Below, one piece after another: positions 5,876 to 9,549 of a stretch of DNA of 9,549 bases. Position numbers and translations under genes: made by a program. The notes under the pieces were generated by a model, which made no database searches, was not told where the DNA came from, and saw only the letters and a list, made by a program, of their open reading frames with translations. Source of the DNA: Streptomyces olivaceus (GTDB lineage: Bacteria > Actinomycetota > Actinomycetes > Streptomycetales > Streptomycetaceae); assembly GCF_000721235.1 (NCBI RefSeq), contig NZ_JOFH01000076.1, positions 1-9,549 of the forward strand, in the 5' to 3' direction. Position 1 is the stretch's first letter. The number at the start of each line of letters is the position of its first letter.

Positions 5876-6472
5876 GTGCTGCTGACCACAGGTCAGGCAG
5901 CCCAGGAACTGGGCTGTGCCATCACCACCCTGCGCCGCCTGGTCCACGCCGGACTGCTCCCCGACCTCACTCACCACGGCGTGCGCGTGATGATCCCGCT
6001 CACCACCGTGCAGAACCTCGCCGCCCGCAGCCACGCACCCCTTCACCACCTGAAGGCAGACGAGATCGCCGTCCTGCGCGTGGACGCCGCCCGGCACGTC
6101 ACCGAGAACGACCGCGACTGGACCGGGTTTGCAGCCTCGCTGCCGCCCGCGACCCTGCTCAAAGCGCTGCGCGGGTGGTGGCGCTGCGACGCCGCGAGCG
6201 TTGCAGCCGCTGGCGTCCTGCCCGTCACCGTCGCCGGATACGTGGTGGCCATACTGACCGGGCTGGGGCAGTGGGAGACCAACGCCCAGGGACGCCGCGC
6301 CTTCCCGCACGCTCGTCTGGCCGGATACGTCACTGACCTGGCCACCCCCGTCAAACACCTCACCGGGGTCACCGACGACGAGAAACGGCTCGCCGACCAC
6401 TTGCTCGGGACCCGGCTGCCCTCCCACTCCAGCGGGCCCATCGCCTACGTCGCCACCCGCCCCACAGGCTGA
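5876..6472 (+). CDS. MerR/excisionase-like helix-turn-helix protein (198 aa)
   Basis: Residues 2-28 (starting LLTTGQAAQELGCAITTLRR) form a MerR/Xis-type winged helix as in excisionases and small plasmid regulators. The GQAAQELG-x3-TTLRRLV-x-AGLLP pattern is diagnostic of that fold. The remaining about 165 residues are not recognised; they include WRCDAASVAAAGVLPVTVAG, possibly a second helical DNA- or protein-binding region. The start chosen is GTG 5876, because GGGAGGAGG lies seven bases upstream; an in-frame TTG at 5846 overlaps the palindrome and is unlikely. It is the first gene of the operon, 26 bases before the 703-aa gene, and probably regulates the operon or marks DNA for the products of the next two genes. 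Excisionase function is possible, but no integrase is present in the window. Confidence 0.75.
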   Translation: MLLTTGQAAQELGCAITTLRRLVHAGLLPDLTHHGVRVMIPLTTVQNLAARSHAPLHHLKADEIAVLRVDAARHVTENDRDWTGFAASLPPATLLKALRGWWRCDAASVAAAGVLPVTVAGYVVAILTGLGQWETNAQGRRAFPHARLAGYVTDLATPVKHLTGVTDDEKRLADHLLGTRLPSHSSGPIAYVATRPTG

Positions 6473-6498
6473 CCCGCCGCCCCACGCCAAGGACCCTC

Positions 6499-8610
6499 AT
6501 GGACGCACAGAGCTACAACGCCACGCTCGCCGACCTGCGGACGGTCCGCGATAACATCAAGAAGACCCAGACGGCCCTCGCCAAGCTGGAGGCCGAACGC
6601 GACAAGCAGATCGCCCAACTGGCCGCCTACGAGAAGGCCAAGGCCGAACGCATCGCCCCGGCCGCCGGACTGAGCCTGGCCGAAGTCGTCGCCCGCGCCC
6701 CGGAACTGGCCCCACAATCCCTGGCTGCCGACGCTACGCCCGCACCGGGGCCGGCAGCGGCTGACCAACCGGCCGGAGCTCCCCACATCGAACCGCGGCC
6801 GCACGTACCCCAGCCCACCGCACCGCCAACCGGTCCAACCGGCGAAACCCCGCAGGCACCCGCGGCGCCTGCGGCCCCGACCGCGCCCGTGGCCCCGACC
6901 GCCGAGGAGGGCGAGCCGCGCACCCTTCCCTCCATCCCCGACGGCGAGACGGGCGACGCTTGGTTCACGCACACCAAGAACCTGGCCTCGACCCGCCCCA
7001 ACTTCACCCAGCAGGCCCGCTCCACCGTCTTCCTCGACACCGACACCGGCATCCTGGTCCACCGCAACCAGACCCACCGCCTCGACCTCGGCACCCGCTC
7101 CGCCGCCGACATTCTCAACGCGGTCTTCGGTGTGCTGCCCGAGGGCGCCGAACGCATCTACATCACCGCGGGCGCCCCCTGGCACCGCGACGCCGACCGC
7201 CACCCCTACCTGCGCGACGCGGTCGCGGCCTGGTTCAACGCCCCCACCCCGCGCTGGCGCACCGACACCGGCCGCGGACGCGACCGGATGGCTGGTCACT
7301 TCGTCCACGCCCGCCACCCCGTCGCCCGCTACGTGAGCGACGACGAATCGCACGTCGAGATCCGGTCCATGGGGGAGTGGTTCGACCTCGAGGACGGCGA
7401 CGACCCCGCCACCGCCCGCGACGCCTTCGTCCTGCTCTGGCAGGCGCTGCGGCGGCACTGGGACGACGCCGTCGTCATGGGCTCGCCCTCGCAGACCGGC
7501 CGGGACCTGTGGACCCGCACCATCCCCGCCCGCGGCCAATACTCCGAGGGTTACCCCGTCCTCTCGGAGGAACTGCGCGGCCTGCTGCACGCCACCGCTG
7601 GGCAGGGCCGCAACGAACTCCTCGCCCCGCCCCGCGTACCCGAGATGCTGCCCCAACTCGTCGAGTACGACCGCACCTTCGCCTACGCCAAGCACACCTG
7701 GAAGTCCCCGGTCGGCACCCCGCGCCGCATCACCGGCCGGCAGTTCGCCGCCTGGTCCGAGAAAGAACAGGCCCGCGCCCTGTACGGGTGCGGACACTGG
7801 CACATCCGCGCCACCGTCCCCGACACCTGGGACCACGTCGGCCTCCTCCCGGCGCCCGCCCCCGGCGACCGCGCCTGGCACTACCCGGCCACCCCCGGAA
7901 CCACCTTCACCACCTGGGCCGGCGGCCCCGAAGTCCACACCGCCCTGACCAACCCCCTCACCCCATGGAAGATCGAAGTCCTCGACGGCATCCTCTGGGA
8001 CGACGGCAAACCCCTCGACGACTGGGCCAAGAAACTCAAAGAAGCCTGGTCCAACCTGAGCGCCCAGGCCCACTTCCAGCAGGACGCCCAGCAATCCCGC
8101 GCCGCCCACCTCGCCTCCCGCGGCATCCGCGCCATCCTCCTGTACGGCATCGGCTCCTTCGCCCAACGCCCCCGCATGGTCACCGGCACCACCCCCCGCA
8201 CCCAGGAACGCGACGTCCCCGCGGACGCCGAAATCATCGGCTTCGACGACGACACGATCACCTGGCAGAAGCCCACCGGCTTCAGCCGCGACCCCAACGC
8301 CCACCCCGAATGGGCCGCCGCCATCTGGTCCGGCGCCCGCGCCGCCCTACTCACCCAGCGCCACCGCGCCGACGACACCCACGCCGGCGCCCTGCACGCC
8401 GCCCCCGGCACCGTCATCGCCTTCCGCACCGACGCCCTCTACCTCACCCAGCCCCAGGCCTGGCCCTACCACCAACAGCCCGGCGACTACCTCAAAAAGG
8501 GCCACCTCACCGGCCCCCTCGCGGCCCCCACCAGCGAAGAGGAACTCCTCACGCTGCGCGATGCCGGACGCGCCGCCCTCACGCCCGCCCCGACCACGGC
8601 CGGTGCCTGA
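6499..8610 (+). CDS. 703-aa protein of unknown function with degenerate family-B-polymerase-like motifs
   Basis: The N-terminus (about 5-55) is a charged coiled-coil. Residues about 80-145 are a Pro/Ala/Thr-rich linker. A large folded region follows from about 150 to 690. Three segments in it resemble, in order, PolB motifs. WHIRATVP (434-441) lines up with YDxxSLYP but has His435 where the catalytic Asp should be. RAILLYGIGSFAQR (544-557) resembles the K-x-NS-x-YG motif. AFRTDALYL (641-649) resembles YxDTDS and keeps only the second Asp (D645). The preceding HPEWAAAIWSGARAALL and KIEVLDGILW also fit PolB palm/fingers style. If this is right, the protein is a polymerase relative without normal catalysis, perhaps DNA-binding or a scaffold. 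AAGGA at 6489-6493 sets the ATG. Its stop overlaps the next ATG by one base. Size and pairing recall telomere-associated proteins of linear Streptomyces replicons. The gene itself is certain; function is unproven. Confidence 0.8.
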   Translation: MDAQSYNATLADLRTVRDNIKKTQTALAKLEAERDKQIAQLAAYEKAKAERIAPAAGLSLAEVVARAPELAPQSLAADATPAPGPAAADQPAGAPHIEPRPHVPQPTAPPTGPTGETPQAPAAPAAPTAPVAPTAEEGEPRTLPSIPDGETGDAWFTHTKNLASTRPNFTQQARSTVFLDTDTGILVHRNQTHRLDLGTRSAADILNAVFGVLPEGAERIYITAGAPWHRDADRHPYLRDAVAAWFNAPTPRWRTDTGRGRDRMAGHFVHARHPVARYVSDDESHVEIRSMGEWFDLEDGDDPATARDAFVLLWQALRRHWDDAVVMGSPSQTGRDLWTRTIPARGQYSEGYPVLSEELRGLLHATAGQGRNELLAPPRVPEMLPQLVEYDRTFAYAKHTWKSPVGTPRRITGRQFAAWSEKEQARALYGCGHWHIRATVPDTWDHVGLLPAPAPGDRAWHYPATPGTTFTTWAGGPEVHTALTNPLTPWKIEVLDGILWDDGKPLDDWAKKLKEAWSNLSAQAHFQQDAQQSRAAHLASRGIRAILLYGIGSFAQRPRMVTGTTPRTQERDVPADAEIIGFDDDTITWQKPTGFSRDPNAHPEWAAAIWSGARAALLTQRHRADDTHAGALHAAPGTVIAFRTDALYLTQPQAWPYHQQPGDYLKKGHLTGPLAAPTSEEELLTLRDAGRAALTPAPTTAGA

Positions 8611-9332
8611 TGACCCCACGCAAGCGTCGCCAACAGCCCGCCCCCACGCCCGGGTTGAACGAGGCCGCCCAGCTCGCCGATCGGCTCCAGCAGGCCGGCT
8701 ACACCAAACGCGACATCGCCCGCATCATCGACCGCGACCCCTCCCTGGTCTCCCAGTTCTACACAAAACACAAGGGCGCCGCCTTCGTCACCGCCCTCCG
8801 CCAGGTCCTCCAGGCCGTCACCACCGGCGGCATCACCGAGGTCCCCGAACTCGCCGCCCTGGCCGCCCGCCACACCACCCGCCGCACCACCGCCAAGGGC
8901 ACCCGCGCCCGCGTGCGCTCCAAGGCCGTCCTGATCACCCCCACCGGCACCGGCACCGGCCGCGTCGCCGCCCAGGCCATCGCCTCCGGCTCCGCCCGCC
9001 TCCGCCCCCTGATCGCCGAAGCCGCCCGCCGCGGCCTCAAACTCGCCTTCACCGTCCGCCTGCACCAGAGCGGCTACGTGATGCCGTCGGGTAGCCGCAC
9101 CGACTCGCCCGGCATCCGCCGCGACGTCGTCCAGCGCACCGACCACACCGAGGAACGCTCCTACGGCTCCGCCGCCACCGGCGGCTTCGACGCCGCCGAC
9201 TTCGCCCATCGCGTCGACGCCGCCGGCGGAGACGTCACCGCGGCCGTGCAGCAGTGGCTGATCGAGACCGGACGCATCCACACCGATGCCCACATCGTGC
9301 ATCTCGAAGTGCGGACCTGGCGGCCTCGCTGA
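8610..9332 (+). CDS. 240-aa helix-turn-helix protein, partner of the 703-aa protein
   Basis: A basic N-terminus is followed by a helix-turn-helix at about 16-50 (AAQLADRLQQAGYTKRDIAR and IIDRDPSLVSQFYTK). Then comes a basic Arg/Thr-rich linker (about 85-108), a middle region RSKAVLITPTGTGTG to GLKLAFTVRLHQSGYV, and a C-terminal helix plus strand VQQWLIETGRIHTDAHIVHLEVRTW. There is no signal or membrane segment. Its ATG overlaps the preceding stop (TGATG), so the two proteins are probably made in fixed ratio and work together. The order HTH, basic linker, beta segment, terminal helix-strand is reminiscent of Streptomyces terminal protein Tpg (about 184 aa), but no residue-level identity can be claimed. 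Other readings are a ParB-like or plasmid-encoded DNA-binding partner. Real coding is supported by strong GC3 and the long frame. Function is unknown. Confidence 0.8.
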   Translation: MTPRKRRQQPAPTPGLNEAAQLADRLQQAGYTKRDIARIIDRDPSLVSQFYTKHKGAAFVTALRQVLQAVTTGGITEVPELAALAARHTTRRTTAKGTRARVRSKAVLITPTGTGTGRVAAQAIASGSARLRPLIAEAARRGLKLAFTVRLHQSGYVMPSGSRTDSPGIRRDVVQRTDHTEERSYGSAATGGFDAADFAHRVDAAGGDVTAAVQQWLIETGRIHTDAHIVHLEVRTWRPR

Positions 9333-9549
9333 CCGGCCAGAACAAATGCTGCCTCGGGGAAGGAGACAGTGAGGCGTGCGCGTACTGACCGCAGATGGCT
9401 CCGTCGGACGGGGGTAGGCTGGGTGGCGAAGACCCTGGAACCGTCCCTAGCGAGCTCGTGCATGGTTGGCGGTAGCGCGTCGAGGGCTGCGGATTGGTTG
9501 TTGTGTTCACGTTCGCGTACCACGGGCCAGTGTGGCGACCTGCTGGTGG
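9333..9549. other. Terminal stretch without a supported gene
   Basis: GC at third positions falls in every frame and no terminator hairpin was recognised after the operon. A weak possibility is a plus-strand gene starting at GTG 9369 behind GGGGAAGGAG (9356-9365), open to the window edge. Its codon third positions are not clearly GC-biased, so it is not called. Confidence 0.4.

Noticed and set aside
6445..8304. Long minus-strand open frame (619 codons) opposite the 703-aa gene
   Set aside because: Gly/Val/Ala-rich shadow caused by the high-GC codon bias of the plus-strand gene; no motif or start signal.
6960..9332. Plus-strand reading of 790 codons in the frame of the 240-aa gene, extending far upstream
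   Set aside because: The upstream part is an Arg/Pro/His-rich out-of-frame translation of the 703-aa gene. The real gene begins at ATG 8610.
9369..9549. Partial gene starting at GTG 9369
   Set aside because: An upstream GGAAGGAG-like signal exists, but codon third positions lack the GC bias of the other genes and only 60 codons are visible.

Overview
The window has uniformly high GC, codons that end almost always in G or C, GTG and TTG starts, and tight operons. This points to an actinomycete, most likely Streptomyces or a close relative, and to an accessory, mobile-type region rather than core genome. The species cannot be told from the sequence.

Region 1 (about 137-3330) looks like a small cluster for a ribosomally made, post-translationally modified peptide (RiPP). 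It holds an 80-residue peptide with a helical leader-like body and a short, polar C-terminus containing one Cys. A perfect 17-bp hairpin follows, then a heme-oxygenase-like diiron enzyme (HDO fold, complete ligand set), then a cobalamin-binding radical SAM enzyme. The radical SAM gene appears to be one C short in a C5 run near its 3' end. Adding one base would replace a low-quality tail with a well-coded C-terminus ending at 3330. The hairpin probably lowers enzyme expression relative to the peptide.

Region 2 (about 3349-5218) is a control and export pair: an ArsR-type repressor gene that appears to start leaderless at GTG 3385, overlapped by a 12-TM MFS exporter gene. A 7-6-7 inverted repeat lies inside the predicted promoter, which suggests autoregulation. 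The exporter is a natural candidate for product efflux or self-resistance. This pair, the exporter especially, has visibly lower GC than the genes on either side.

Region 3 (about 5219-5835) carries a decayed IS5-type transposase fragment on the minus strand, eight perfect tandem CTACGG hexamers, and a near-consensus promoter with a palindrome just downstream of its start point.

Region 4 (5876-9332) is a three-gene operon: a MerR/excisionase-like DNA-binding protein, a 703-residue protein with a coiled-coil and a Pro/Ala linker, and a 240-residue HTH protein overlapping it by one base. The large protein shows, in order, segments that resemble motifs A, B and C of family B DNA polymerases, but with key acidic residues replaced. 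The large-plus-small layout resembles the telomere-associated protein/terminal protein pairs of linear Streptomyces replicons. That is an analogy only. The last 217 bases hold no convincing gene.

The two most interesting points are the peptide + HDO + B12-radical-SAM combination in region 1 and the apparently catalysis-defective polymerase-like protein with its HTH partner in region 4.
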